A stretch of DNA of 64,000 nucleotides from Arthrobacter sp. Bz4 (lineage in GTDB: Bacteria; Actinomycetota; Actinomycetes; Actinomycetales; Micrococcaceae). Where the stretch lies: NCBI RefSeq assembly GCF_003075455.1, contig NZ_QDAE01000002.1, positions 62,001 to 126,000 on the forward strand, given 5' to 3'. The position numbers and the translations under genes are program-made. Under the pieces are notes generated by a model. It ran no database searches. It worked only from the letters and a program-made list of their open reading frames with translations, and was not told the origin of the DNA. This document shows positions 8,484 to 17,007 of the stretch, in pieces. Positions within the stretch are counted from its first letter, which is position 1, and every line of letters starts with the position of its first letter.

Positions 8484-8819
8484 CTAGTCTCGCGGGAGCT
8501 TGCGGTGCGCTTCAGCCTGCTGGTTCTTGCCGTCGTTGTGCGCCTTCGACCCCCTCTTGACGAGGTCGGCGTATTCCCTCATCGACCGACCACTGCGATT
8601 GTGCGGTGCACCCCCGAACCCTGGAAGGTCCAGCGCACACACTGGCCCGGACCGCTCCAGGTGCGGAGCAAGCTGTTCGAAGTAATAGGATGAGACGCCA
8701 ATACCGCAGACGAGTACGAACGGGTGCCGACCCCGAGCGCCGACGGAATTCACTCGGGTCCAGAGTTTCCCGCTATACACGCGGTCGACGCGAATTCTTT
8801 CGTCTTTATTTCTGGTCAC
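8484..8819 (-). pseudogene. Truncated alpha/beta hydrolase with unrelated tail
   Basis: The first 85 or so residues from a GTG at 8819 match the start of an alpha/beta hydrolase: strand and oxyanion region HPFVLVCGIGVSS, then GPVCALDLPGFGG and MREYADLV. The nucleophile elbow and everything after it are missing. Instead the frame runs into a hydrophilic tail (KRGSKAHNDGKNQQAEAHRK) that looks like the end of a different small protein. This is best explained as a deletion that fused two gene remnants. A normal family member would be near 300 residues. Confidence 0.5.
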
Positions 8820-8876
8820 GTCCTATTAACGACGATAAAACGTTCAAGTGACAGATTTGGGGCTAGTATCAATCTT

Positions 8877-8899
8877 GAAACCCGCTTTTTGCGGGTTTC
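8877..8899 (+). terminator. Hairpin ahead of small membrane protein gene
   Basis: GAAACCCGC, a five-T loop and GCGGGTTTC form a perfect 9-bp stem with a 5-base loop. The distal arm ends in TTTC only, so intrinsic termination is plausible but not certain. It lies 38 bases upstream of the next start and could act as a leader element. Confidence 0.45.
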
Positions 8900-8936
8900 A
8901 TCGACTACTGGGACCAAGCGAATGGAGCACCAGCGG

Positions 8937-9269
8937 ATGAATTATCCGTTGCAGTACCGGCGTGCTCGTGCGCTGGTTTACGCGGTACTCCTGTTCTGGG
9001 TGTGGGCCTGGCTCGGCAGCAGCTTCTTCATCGCCAGCCTCTTCGGATCCCCTGTTCACGCGCTGCTGGCAATGTATGCCCTCAGCGTCGCGGTCCTGGT
9101 CTCAATTCCCGCATTACTGCTGGCCGTAGCCCGCATGCTTCTCACTCGGACGCGCGCGCAGACAGGCAACAGAGTTAGCCCCGTGGTGACCGATCTGAGT
9201 GCGCGGCGCTCCTCTGAACCAGCTCCCACCCACGAGCCTGACTGGTGGTTCTCGGACAAAGCGTCCTGA
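8937..9269 (+). CDS. Small two-helix membrane protein, unknown function
   Basis: This 110-residue protein has two hydrophobic helices (about residues 10-35, VYAVLLFWVWAWLGSSFFIASLF, and 40-65) and a polar C-terminal tail ending EPDWWFSDKAS. I place the start at 8937, which has GGAG nine bases upstream. An in-frame ATG at 8922 is possible. Starts further up would read through the hairpin at 8877-8899. No family recognised. Confidence 0.55.
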   Translation: MNYPLQYRRARALVYAVLLFWVWAWLGSSFFIASLFGSPVHALLAMYALSVAVLVSIPALLLAVARMLLTRTRAQTGNRVSPVVTDLSARRSSEPAPTHEPDWWFSDKAS

Positions 9270-9270
9270 G

Positions 9271-9322
9271 TTTGGCAAAACCTGCGGGAATCCTTCGGGT
9301 ATTTCGGAAAGACTTTGCCAAA
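9271..9322 (+). other. Inverted repeat downstream of small membrane protein gene
   Basis: TTTGGCAAA at 9271-9279 pairs with TTTGCCAAA at 9314-9322 around 34 bases that contain a possible TTCG-capped inner hairpin. It starts two bases after the stop codon at 9267-9269, so it may end or stabilise that transcript. Confidence 0.4.
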
Positions 9323-9374
9323 TTGGGGCGGTCCTCGTAGTAATAACAAACCATACTTTTGAGGTGACCTTTAG

Positions 9375-9402
9375 AGGTTCGGCGCTTGTGCGTGCCGAAC
9401 CT
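9375..9402 (+). terminator. Hairpin in the leader of the metalloprotease gene
   Basis: AGGTTCGGC (9375-9383) and GCCGAACCT (9394-9402) form a 9-bp stem with a 10-base loop, followed by GTTTTGTGTG. This is terminator-like and lies 78 bases before the secreted metalloprotease start. It could be an attenuator or the real end of the upstream transcript. Confidence 0.5.
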
Positions 9403-9479
9403 GTTTTGTGTGTAGGACCTCCCGGGATCTGCCGCAAAGCGGTCAAGTCTCTCGCCCCGGTTGAGTTAGGAACAAACAT

Positions 9480-11474
9480 ATGCGCGTCTTCAGGCGATCC
9501 GCCGCGGCTCTGACCGCCCTGATCCTCTTGGCATCAACACTGCCCACCATGACCGCAGAGTCCGCCACGGCCGCCCCTCTCGCGCCAGCGGAAACCTCGG
9601 TCGTTGAGCCGGCGCCAGCAGATCCCGCGGAAACCGCGTTGGTTGAACCGACCGCGCCGGCGGCAACCGCGTCCGAAGAACCAGCTGAATCGACGTCAGT
9701 CACGCCCGAAGAGCCTGCAATCGTCGAACCGGTCGAACCAGTCGACTTGACGTCAGTTGACCCGAACAGCAAAGACATCTTCGACCAGGTAGGCGGCGCC
9801 CCGCGCTCCATACACACCTACGAACCCGGCTATGACTTCGAAACCAACGGACAGCCCCTCGGACTCCAGCGTGAAGGCGCCGCCACCGCGGAGCCGCAGG
9901 ATGTTCCAGCCAACATCGTCCCCGCACAACGCCAGGGCACCATCAAAGTCAAGCTGGTCACCGTCAAGCTGGCCGACAGTTCGAGCACGGTCTCGATGCC
10001 ACACGCCATCAATTCGGTGAATGTTTCAAGCAACTATTGGAAGTCGATGTCCAACAACCGGCTGTCGATGGCGGTCACCTCCCAGGTGGCGGGACACAAG
10101 ACCAAGGCACGCTCCACCTGGTCCTACAACGACATCATGAACCAGGTCACCAACGAACTCCGCTGGACCTACAGCCCGTACACCGCACTCGTTGTCTTCA
10201 TCCCGACAGCCCTGCAGGGCGGGATTCTGGGTTACGGCTGGAGCAGCAATGGCACCAGCGGACGAATTCTGATGCCGCAGTACAGCAACTTCACCACCAA
10301 CGTGGTGACCCACGAATTTGGGCACGTCCTAGGGCTCATGCACGCCGACGCACTGCAGTGCCCCAATGGCCAGAGTGACGTCCCCTCCTTCACAGGAACC
10401 GGCTGCTACATCCGCGAATACGCCGACACCATGGACCTGATGGGCTCCGCCCAGTGGTTCCAGACCCCGGCGATCAGCTCCAGTTTCTGGGATTACGGAA
10501 AGTTCGGCCGGGGAGACGAAATCCGCAATGTCGGCGTGGCAACAGGTCGTAAGAGCTACACACTGACACCGTGGGCGGGCACCGCCTCAAACCGGGCCGT
10601 GAAGTTCACTGATCCCCGATCCCGGGAGGTCTACTATCTCGAATTCCGGGCACCGGTGGGCTACGACAAAGCGCTGGCCGTCAACGGAAACTTCGGAGTG
10701 AAAATTGTCCAGCTAGGCGGTGCTGCTCCGAATGCATCGTTGGTCCTGATGCCTTCCACCAAACCGTTCGCCGGCTACTACGCTCCTAACCACGCCTGGA
10801 AAGCTGGCAGGACCTTCACCACTCACGCCGGAACCTCTGTCACCATCAACGCGCTGTCCACCTCCTCTGCCACGGTAACCATTGATGCGGGGTTGCCGTT
10901 CAAGGACCTTTCGAAGACCGGATTCCGCACCCAAATTGAATGGCTCCACGCCAGGAAGCTGGCCACGGGTTGGGCCGACGGCACCTACCGGCCCTCCGCC
11001 ACCATGAACCGTGACGCCATGGCAGCGTACATCTACCGGCACGCGGGCAGCCCATCCTTCACCGCACCGGCACGAAGCCCGTTCAAGGACGTTCCGACCA
11101 CCAGCCTGTACTACAAGGAAATCGCCTGGATGGAAGCCGTGGGCCTCACCACCGGGTGGGGCGACGGCACCTATCGTCCGCTGCAGCCCATCAGCCGGGA
11201 CGCAATGGCCGCGTTTATGTACAGGTACACGGCAGACGCCTGCAATTTGGGTGGTGCCGCCGGGTTCACGACCCCCTCGACCGCGCCCTTCGCAGATGTC
11301 CCACGGGGCACCGAGTTCTACCGGGAGATCGCCTGGATGAAGCAGTCCGGCGTTTCCACTGGCTGGAACGACAGGACCTTCCGCCCGCTGGAAAACATCA
11401 CCCGCGAAGCGATGGCTGCTTTCGTCCACCGGGTCGACGGCGTGCAGCGCCAGCTCGGCGGCTGCCGACTCTGA
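9480..11474 (+). CDS. Secreted metzincin-type metalloprotease with three SLH domains
   Basis: This 664-residue protein has a signal peptide (LTALILLASTLPTMTAESATA) and then an EP/A-rich low-complexity spacer to about residue 90. The zinc motif HEFGHVLGLMH spans residues 278-288 (H278, E279, H282, H288), and a downstream MDLMGSA fits a metzincin Met-turn. The C-terminus has three S-layer homology repeats, at about 473-523, 533-590 and 602-658, each with the G-W-x-D-x-T-(Y/F)-R-P core followed by (R/S)-(D/E)-A-M-A-A. SLH repeats normally hold proteins to secondary cell-wall polymers, so this is probably a surface-anchored peptidase. Substrate unknown. Confidence 0.85.
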   Translation: MRVFRRSAAALTALILLASTLPTMTAESATAAPLAPAETSVVEPAPADPAETALVEPTAPAATASEEPAESTSVTPEEPAIVEPVEPVDLTSVDPNSKDIFDQVGGAPRSIHTYEPGYDFETNGQPLGLQREGAATAEPQDVPANIVPAQRQGTIKVKLVTVKLADSSSTVSMPHAINSVNVSSNYWKSMSNNRLSMAVTSQVAGHKTKARSTWSYNDIMNQVTNELRWTYSPYTALVVFIPTALQGGILGYGWSSNGTSGRILMPQYSNFTTNVVTHEFGHVLGLMHADALQCPNGQSDVPSFTGTGCYIREYADTMDLMGSAQWFQTPAISSSFWDYGKFGRGDEIRNVGVATGRKSYTLTPWAGTASNRAVKFTDPRSREVYYLEFRAPVGYDKALAVNGNFGVKIVQLGGAAPNASLVLMPSTKPFAGYYAPNHAWKAGRTFTTHAGTSVTINALSTSSATVTIDAGLPFKDLSKTGFRTQIEWLHARKLATGWADGTYRPSATMNRDAMAAYIYRHAGSPSFTAPARSPFKDVPTTSLYYKEIAWMEAVGLTTGWGDGTYRPLQPISRDAMAAFMYRYTADACNLGGAAGFTTPSTAPFADVPRGTEFYREIAWMKQSGVSTGWNDRTFRPLENITREAMAAFVHRVDGVQRQLGGCRL

Positions 11475-11500
11475 CGGCTCCCCCCGAAGTTCCGATTTTT

Positions 11501-11533
11501 CCCGAGGGAGGCAGGTCTCAGGCCTCCCTCGGG
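11501..11533. terminator. Strong hairpin after the metalloprotease gene
   Basis: CCCGAGGGAGGC (11501-11512) and GCCTCCCTCGGG (11522-11533) form a perfect 12-bp stem with a 9-base loop between two same-strand genes. The T run lies before the stem, not after it, but the stem itself is strong enough for a GC-rich terminator. Confidence 0.6.
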
Positions 11534-11548
11534 GAGTACGTTTAGGTC

Positions 11549-12040
11549 ATGGCCCCCTTGAAACCGGCAGACCCGCAACTATCTGAACTCATTGCACTGA
11601 TCGAACTCGAGATTGCCGAACTCCAGTTTCCCCATTTCACCCTCGAGGACGCGCTTTCTCTGGGCCTGCGTCTGGTGAAGCTCGGCACCGACCGAGGTCT
11701 TCCGATCGCCATCGACATCAGCCGACCCGACCAGGTGTTGTTCCATGTGGCGCTGCCGGGCGCCACCCCCGACAACGAACTGTGGGCCAGGGCCAAGGCC
11801 CGTACCGCCGCGCGATATCAGGAACCGTCATACCTGGTTGGTCTGCGTGCCCTGGATAGCGGGGCCCGGATGGAAGACAATCCGCTCTTCGACACCACAG
11901 TCTTCGCGGCCCACGGCGGGTCATTTCCCCTCTATGTGCGGGGCGTGGGAGCCGTGGCAACGGTGACCGTATCGGGACTCCCCCAACGTGATGACCACGA
12001 TCTGGTGGTCGAAGCTCTCCAAGGACACCTCCGGCACTAA
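11549..12040 (+). CDS. UPF0303 / GlcG-HbpS-like protein
   Basis: This 163-residue cytosolic protein matches the UPF0303 family (heme-degrading-domain fold, also called DUF336/GlcG-like). It has HFTLEDALSLGLRLVKLG near the N-terminus, PDNELWARAKARTAARY in the middle and AAHGGSFPLYVRGVGAVATVTVSGLPQRDDHDLVVEAL at the end (given as linked segments). Family members form oligomers and some bind heme or corrinoids, but no enzymatic role is established. It is full length. Confidence 0.8.
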   Translation: MAPLKPADPQLSELIALIELEIAELQFPHFTLEDALSLGLRLVKLGTDRGLPIAIDISRPDQVLFHVALPGATPDNELWARAKARTAARYQEPSYLVGLRALDSGARMEDNPLFDTTVFAAHGGSFPLYVRGVGAVATVTVSGLPQRDDHDLVVEALQGHLRH

Positions 12041-12311
12041 ATACGGCTGGGTAGCTGTCCGTCCAGTAAGGTAAATAAGTGGACTTCTCCCTCGACATTT
12101 CGGCAAGCCGCCTCGCCGCTTGCAAAATGACTCCGCGGCGCGTGCCGCGGTCGCCCGCGAGGTCCACCTATGGCGTTGTAGTGGGAGTCTCCCGCTACCC
12201 GGTGATCGGCAGTGTTGCTGGCACCAATGAGGAAGATCAGATTTCGGCCAGTAACGGCCACCTGGCGGCGACCCGCTGCTCGCACATATCAATTGAAAAC
12301 GAGTCAATACT
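12041..12311. other. 271-base gap before RNase J with a GC-rich hairpin
   Basis: No convincing gene is seen here. CCGCGGC (12133-12139), a GCGT loop and GCCGCGG (12144-12150) form a very stable hairpin about 160 bases before the RNase J start. RNase J genes are known to be autoregulated through their leaders in some bacteria, so a regulatory leader is possible. Short open frames on both strands lack ribosome sites and recognisable content. Confidence 0.4.
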
Positions 12312-13997
12312 GTGAATACCAACAAGACCACCCTGAACGCTCCGCCAGCCTTGGCGAAGGGCAGCATGCGCATCGTCGCCCTGGGAGGGATCGGCGAAAT
12401 CGGTCGCAACATGACCGTGTTCGAATTCAACGGCAAACTGCTGATCGTGGACTGCGGGGTCCTCTTCCCCGAGGAAGTTCACCCCGGCGTCAACCTGATC
12501 CTGCCTGATTTCTCAGCGATCCGCGACCGGCTGCAGGACGTCGTCGGCGTCGTCCTGACCCACGGACACGAAGACCACATCGGTGGTATCCCGTATCTTC
12601 TGAAGGAACGGGCCGACATCCCCCTGATCGGGTCCCGCCTGACGCTCGCGTTCATCAAGGCCAAACTCAAGGAACACCGCATCAACCCGAAGACCATTCA
12701 GGTCGAAGAGGGCACCAGGAAGCCGATGGGTCCGTTCGACCTTGAGTTCCTGGCCGTGAACCACTCCATCCCTGACAGCCTCGCCGTCGCCATCCGTACC
12801 AGCGCCGGAACGATCCTGCACACCGGCGACTTCAAGATGGACCAGTTCCCCCTTGACCGTCGGATCACCGACCTCGTGGGGTTTGCCCGGCTGGGGTCCG
12901 AAGGCGTTGACCTGTTCCTCACCGACTCCACCAACGCGGACGTCCCCGGTTTCACCACGTCGGAAAAGGACTTGCTGCCAGCGATCGACACGGTCTTCCG
13001 GACCGCTCCCCGCCGCATCATCGTCTCCAGCTTCGCCAGCCACATCCACCGCATCCAGCAGGTCATCGACACCGCGCACCGGCACCACCGCAAGGTGGCG
13101 TTCGTGGGCCGATCGATGGTCCGCAACATGACCATCGCCCGGGAACTGGGCTACCTCACCATCCCTCGCGGCATCCTGGTGGACTTCAAGAAGCTGCAGC
13201 AGTCCGATGACCACAAGGTGGTCCTCATCTGCACCGGGTCGCAGGGCGAACCGCTCGCGGCTCTGTCCCGGATGGCCGGAGGCGACCACGCCATCCGCAT
13301 CGGCGAAGGCGACACAGTGTTGCTCGCCAGCTCACTGATTCCTGGCAACGAGAACGCCATCTACGGCGTTATCAACGCCCTGACCCAGCTCGGCGCCAAT
13401 GTGGTCCACAAGGGCAACGCGAAGGTACACGTCTCGGGCCACGCCAGTGCCGGGGAGCTTGCGTACGTCTACAACATCGTCAAGCCCCGCAACGTCATGC
13501 CGGTACACGGCGAATGGCGCCACCTCAAGGCCAACGAGGCGATCGCCGTCGCCACCGGCGTCGACCCGAAGTCGGTGCTGATCGCCGAAGACGGCGTGAC
13601 AGTTGATCTGGTCGACGGTAAAGCCACCATCTCAGGGAAAATTCCGGCTGGGCTGGTCTTCGTCGATGGTGACAGCGTGGGCCACACCACCGAGGACACC
13701 CTTGAGGAACGTCGCCGCCTTGCCGAAGAGGGCGCAGTCACCGTGCTTGCCATCATTGATGCGAAGACCGGCGAAATGGCTGAGCCGCTCGAGTTCTTCA
13801 CCAAGGGCTTCGAGTGCAGCCAGGAGGACCTTGACAAGGCGTCCGATGCCATCGAGAAGTCGCTGGCGAATCCAGGCGGCCGACGTGGCGGCGGGAACAA
13901 CGATCCTGAGGAAGTCATTGAACGGGCCACCGCTTCGTGGATGCGCCGGTTCTACAACCGGACTCCAGTGGTGACCGCGATCGTCGTCGACGCCTAA
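12312..13997 (+). CDS. rnj: Ribonuclease J
   Basis: This 561-residue metallo-beta-lactamase/beta-CASP ribonuclease acts in 5'-3' exo- and endonucleolytic RNA turnover. The zinc motif HGHEDHIGG begins at H84. The N-terminus reads RIVALGGIGEIGRNMTVFE, typical of actinobacterial RNase J. The beta-CASP region has FASHIHRIQQVIDTA and ICTGSQGEPLAAL, and the late histidine motif is VSGHASAGELAY followed by PVHGEWRHLKAN. I use a GTG start at 12312 because the N-terminal extension fits the family, although the ribosome site is weak. It is intact and full length. Confidence 0.95.
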   Translation: MNTNKTTLNAPPALAKGSMRIVALGGIGEIGRNMTVFEFNGKLLIVDCGVLFPEEVHPGVNLILPDFSAIRDRLQDVVGVVLTHGHEDHIGGIPYLLKERADIPLIGSRLTLAFIKAKLKEHRINPKTIQVEEGTRKPMGPFDLEFLAVNHSIPDSLAVAIRTSAGTILHTGDFKMDQFPLDRRITDLVGFARLGSEGVDLFLTDSTNADVPGFTTSEKDLLPAIDTVFRTAPRRIIVSSFASHIHRIQQVIDTAHRHHRKVAFVGRSMVRNMTIARELGYLTIPRGILVDFKKLQQSDDHKVVLICTGSQGEPLAALSRMAGGDHAIRIGEGDTVLLASSLIPGNENAIYGVINALTQLGANVVHKGNAKVHVSGHASAGELAYVYNIVKPRNVMPVHGEWRHLKANEAIAVATGVDPKSVLIAEDGVTVDLVDGKATISGKIPAGLVFVDGDSVGHTTEDTLEERRRLAEEGAVTVLAIIDAKTGEMAEPLEFFTKGFECSQEDLDKASDAIEKSLANPGGRRGGGNNDPEEVIERATASWMRRFYNRTPVVTAIVVDA

Positions 13998-14309
13998 GCA
14001 CCGGTCCCAGGCGACCGAACGACCCGGAAGCAGTCCCAGCCCGGCCTCGCCGCGCTATGGTGTCGACCTTTCGGGTGTGCTTCGTGCGCGGCAGTCTGGT
14101 TCGGTCCTTTCCTTGTGGTCGCCGGGCTCACCCCGGCGGCCTTGGGGGCTTTGGGGGCCCTGGGTGCCTTGGCGGAGAAGCTGAGTTACACGACGTTTCA
14201 CCATCGGTGGGTTTTCGGGCCGCCGGAGGGCCTGCCAGGCCAGCCTTTGTGCGGCGCGCCGTCTCGATGACGCTCGTTGCCTGGGGTGGGTATAGCTGCC
14301 GACGCGCTT
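13998..14309. other. About 310-base gap downstream of RNase J
   Basis: I see no gene here. It contains a G-rich tract of short GGC/TTGG repeats (14128-14165) that makes glycine/proline-rich open frames on both strands, but these have no start signals or family resemblance. No clear terminator stem follows the RNase J stop codon. Confidence 0.4.
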
Positions 14310-14567
14310 CTACAGATCCTCCGGGTCCCGACCGTACGGCGCCATAGTTCGTTCTTCGAACTCGGCTCGCCGTGCGGCAGACTCCGCGAGCCGCCGTCGT
14401 TCCTGTTTTCGATGCCGCAGGAACACGAACGCCGCGTAGCAGCCGAGGCCTAGAAAGTAGACGGCAGCGATCGCTCGCCACCACGTAAAGGGGTCCCAGG
14501 CTGCAAATAGGGCCGCCGAGAAGAAGAACGAAACGATGTATAACGGGTGTGGTGCGTCCTTGGCCAT
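14310..14567 (-). CDS. Small two-helix membrane protein, unknown function
   Basis: This 85-residue protein has two membrane helices (LYIVSFFFSAALFAAW and IAAVYFLGLGCYAAFVFL), then a highly charged cytoplasmic tail (RHRKQERRRLAESAARRAEFEERT). The ATG at 14567 has a strong AAAGGTGA site, which supports translation. The layout suggests a small membrane-anchored adaptor. No function can be named. Confidence 0.65.
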   Translation of the reverse strand: MAKDAPHPLYIVSFFFSAALFAAWDPFTWWRAIAAVYFLGLGCYAAFVFLRHRKQERRRLAESAARRAEFEERTMAPYGRDPEDL

Positions 14568-14609
14568 GCTGTCACCTTTCGGGCGATGTGCGTGGAACCA
14601 AGCACACTA

Positions 14610-14861
14610 TCAGGCGCTCCTACCGCAGGGGCAGGGAAGGCCTTCGTCGTTGCTGGCTGCCTCGATCCAGTCGATGACCTCATCTGGGTAATAGCCGTCC
14701 GAGGCCTGACCTTCATCGGTCGGTCCAGTCTCAGAGGGGATCGGCCCTCCCGCCTGCCGGATCTCTTCAATAATGTGCGCGGGCACCCTGTCACCGTTGT
14801 TCGCGATCAGCCAGTCTCGCGTCGAGGGCAGCAGCTTCGACCACCACTGTGCGTTTTCCAT
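14610..14861 (-). CDS. Conserved hypothetical protein
   Basis: From the ATG at 14861 this encodes 83 residues beginning MENAQWWSKLLPSTRDWL and containing NNGDRVPAHIIEEIRQAGG, an amphipathic helical stretch. The C-terminus has CPCG. The motif pattern looks familiar from Micrococcaceae hypothetical proteins, but no role is known. The frame also stays open to a TTG at 14891. Neither start has a strong ribosome site. Confidence 0.5.
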   Translation of the reverse strand: MENAQWWSKLLPSTRDWLIANNGDRVPAHIIEEIRQAGGPIPSETGPTDEGQASDGYYPDEVIDWIEAASNDEGLPCPCGRSA

Positions 14862-14947
14862 ATCGGAAGTGTGGCAGTTCCACCGCTGCAAGCAAAGAGT
14901 GCCTGTCCAGCACCCGCCCCATCAGCGTTAGACCGGTCCGGTCAAAA

Positions 14948-15823
14948 TCACTCATGCGGTCGATTTTGGGGATCCGACTCGCTCCCGGCGAGGGCGATTA
15001 TCCGCTCGGCGGCACGCACCATTGCGACGTCAAGGAAAGTGCCATCCTGCAGCACGAAGGCTCCGGTCCCGTCAGCGGCGGCGTCGCGCACGCGATCCAC
15101 GATGTTTTTTGCTCGAGCCACCTCCGAGGCATCCGGGGTGAAGACGCGGCGGATGACGTCAAGCTGCCGTGGATGCACCGCGGTGCGTCCAGAAAAGCCG
15201 AGGGCGCGCCCTGCGCGGCAACTAGCCTCCAGTCCGTCGACGTCGACGACATCGGCGTAGACGGCCATCAGAGGCGAGGGGAGGCCTGCTGCGGCTGCCG
15301 CATTCACGACGCGACTGCGTGACCAGGCAAGCCCCGCTTCTCCGGCGGGGCCGGCGGGAACCCCGAGCGCGGCACGCAGGTCCGCCTCACCGGTTGCAAT
15401 AGTGGAAACTCCTGAGCCGGCGATCTCGAACGCCCGCTCGATCGACAGCGCAGTCTCGAGAAGTGCATGCACCTGGCGCCCAGGCATTGCTGTGCGGAGG
15501 GCGGTGATGTCCTCCGCCGTCTGCGTCTTCGGTAACCGCACCCCGAATGCCAGCGGAAGCGCGTCGACCGCGCTAAGGTCGGCTTCGTGCGCCGAAGATC
15601 CGACAGCATTCAGCCGCACCTGCACGGCGGGGGCCTGATCGCCGCAGGCCTCCCAATGCGCCGCGAATTCTGTCAGCGCCGCACGGGCACCCGCCTTGCG
15701 CGATGCGGTGACGGCGTCTTCGAGGTCGACAATGACCGCATCCGCTCCCGCGCGCAGCGCCTTGCCGAACCGTTCGGGCCTGTCGGCCGGCGCGTAGAGC
15801 GCGACAATGATTGGTTGGCTCAT
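14948..15823 (-). CDS. CitE-like HpcH/HpaI-family lyase
   Basis: This 291-residue TIM-barrel protein belongs to the CitE/malyl-CoA-lyase-like branch. It has ADAVIVDLEDAVTASRKAGAR at the first metal acid region, AVQVRLNAVG with the CoA-binding arginine, HALLETALSIERAFEIA with the catalytic/metal glutamate, and SGRTAVHPRQLDVI near the end. Such enzymes cleave or form acyl-CoA carbon bonds with Mg2+ (for example citramalyl-CoA or malyl-CoA). It is last in the long operon and its ATG overlaps the CoA-transferase stop (ATGA), so the two are probably coupled steps on one acid. Confidence 0.85.
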   Translation of the reverse strand: MSQPIIVALYAPADRPERFGKALRAGADAVIVDLEDAVTASRKAGARAALTEFAAHWEACGDQAPAVQVRLNAVGSSAHEADLSAVDALPLAFGVRLPKTQTAEDITALRTAMPGRQVHALLETALSIERAFEIAGSGVSTIATGEADLRAALGVPAGPAGEAGLAWSRSRVVNAAAAAGLPSPLMAVYADVVDVDGLEASCRAGRALGFSGRTAVHPRQLDVIRRVFTPDASEVARAKNIVDRVRDAAADGTGAFVLQDGTFLDVAMVRAAERIIALAGSESDPQNRPHE

Positions 15824-17007
15824 CGGATGCTTCCGTCCTCGCGCAGCGCCGTGAGTTCGCTGGCGGTGTAACCCAGCTCGGTCAGCACAGCCTCCGTATC
15901 GGCGCCATGAGCCCTCCCTGTAAATGCAATCGTCGCTTCATCTCGAGACATCCGAAACAGCGGTCCCTGCATGGCCATATCGCCGAGGTCGGCGTCGTTG
16001 ATGCGGTGGATCGTTCCGAGGGCGTTGAACTGCGGATCGGCAACGATCTCGGAGGGGTCGTAGATAGGAGCCACCGCGGCCTCTGCGGCCTCGAACGCAG
16101 CGATGACCTCGTCTCGCGAGTGTCGGGCGATCCATGAGCCGACGGCGTCATCGAGAATGTCGGCGTGCTCGGCACGGGTCGCGCCGGCGGCGAACCACGC
16201 CTCGTCGGCGAGTTCGGGTCGGCCGACGAGAGCTACGACGCGCTCAGCGATTGACTGCGCACTTGTCGACACAGCGACCCATGACCCGTCCTTGGTTCGA
16301 TACGCGTTGCGCGGCGCGTTGTTCACTGAGCGATTTCCCGTGCGCGGTTGCGCGGTTCCCAATTGATCCCACCGCGTGATCTGCGGGCCGAGCATCGCGA
16401 GGATCGGTTCGATGATTGCGACGTCGACCTCCTGGCCTTTGCCGTCGCGATCACGGGCGTGAAGGGCGACCATGATCGCATAAGCGGTCGCGAGGGAAGC
16501 GACGCCATCCGCGAGCCCAAACGGTGGAAGCGTTGGCGGCCCGTCCGGTTCCCCGGTGGACGATGCGAATCCGCTCATCGCCTCAGCGAGGGTCCCGAAC
16601 CCCGGCCTGCTCTTGTACGGACCGATCTGCCCGAACCCGGTGACGCGGGCCAGGACAAGCCCCGGATTATCCGCAGACAGCGTGGCGTAATCCAGCCCCC
16701 AGCGCTCGAGCGTGCCGGGACGGAAGTTCTCGATCACGACGTCCGCGGTCCGAGCGAGGCGCAGAAAAGCGTCACGCCCGCCCGCCGTATGCAGGTCGAT
16801 TGCCACAGTGCGCTTGTTGCGGCCCAGCGTCTTCCACCACAGGTTTTGCCCGTCCTTACTCGGTCCATGACCGCGTGCTGGATCCGGCCTGTTCGGATGC
16901 TCGACCTTGACGACGTCGGCACCCATATCGCCCAGGTGCATCGCTGCCATCGGACCGGCAAAGAGCGTGGAGGCATCCACGATTCGCAAGCCGTTAAGAG
17001 GGCTCAT
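15820..17007 (-). CDS. CaiB/BaiF-type (family III) CoA-transferase
   Basis: This 395-residue protein shows family III hallmarks: VDASTLFAGPMAAMHLGDMGADVVKVEHP at the N-terminus (linked segments), the catalytic-aspartate region DVVIENFRPGTLERWGLDY, and RVTGFGQIGPYKSRPGF. Enzymes of this family move CoA between an acyl-CoA and a free acid. ATGA overlaps join it to the gene before and the lyase after. The pairing with a CitE-like lyase recalls itaconate/citramalate-type routes (Ict and Ccl), but no hydratase of that route is nearby. Acid substrate unknown. Confidence 0.88.
   Translation of the reverse strand: MSPLNGLRIVDASTLFAGPMAAMHLGDMGADVVKVEHPNRPDPARGHGPSKDGQNLWWKTLGRNKRTVAIDLHTAGGRDAFLRLARTADVVIENFRPGTLERWGLDYATLSADNPGLVLARVTGFGQIGPYKSRPGFGTLAEAMSGFASSTGEPDGPPTLPPFGLADGVASLATAYAIMVALHARDRDGKGQEVDVAIIEPILAMLGPQITRWDQLGTAQPRTGNRSVNNAPRNAYRTKDGSWVAVSTSAQSIAERVVALVGRPELADEAWFAAGATRAEHADILDDAVGSWIARHSRDEVIAAFEAAEAAVAPIYDPSEIVADPQFNALGTIHRINDADLGDMAMQGPLFRMSRDEATIAFTGRAHGADTEAVLTELGYTASELTALREDGSIR

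Noticed and set aside
9270-9479. Riboswitch (for example cyclic di-AMP type) in the metalloprotease leader
   Set aside because: The stem-loops do not contain the conserved bases of that or another riboswitch I can recall. Only simple hairpins are supported.
12079-12315. Small protein gene in front of RNase J
   Set aside because: No good ribosome site and no recognisable family; it runs over a strong hairpin and into the RNase J start.
13937-14347. Glycine/proline-rich frames after RNase J
   Set aside because: They overlap the RNase J end, arise from a G-rich tract and lack start signals.
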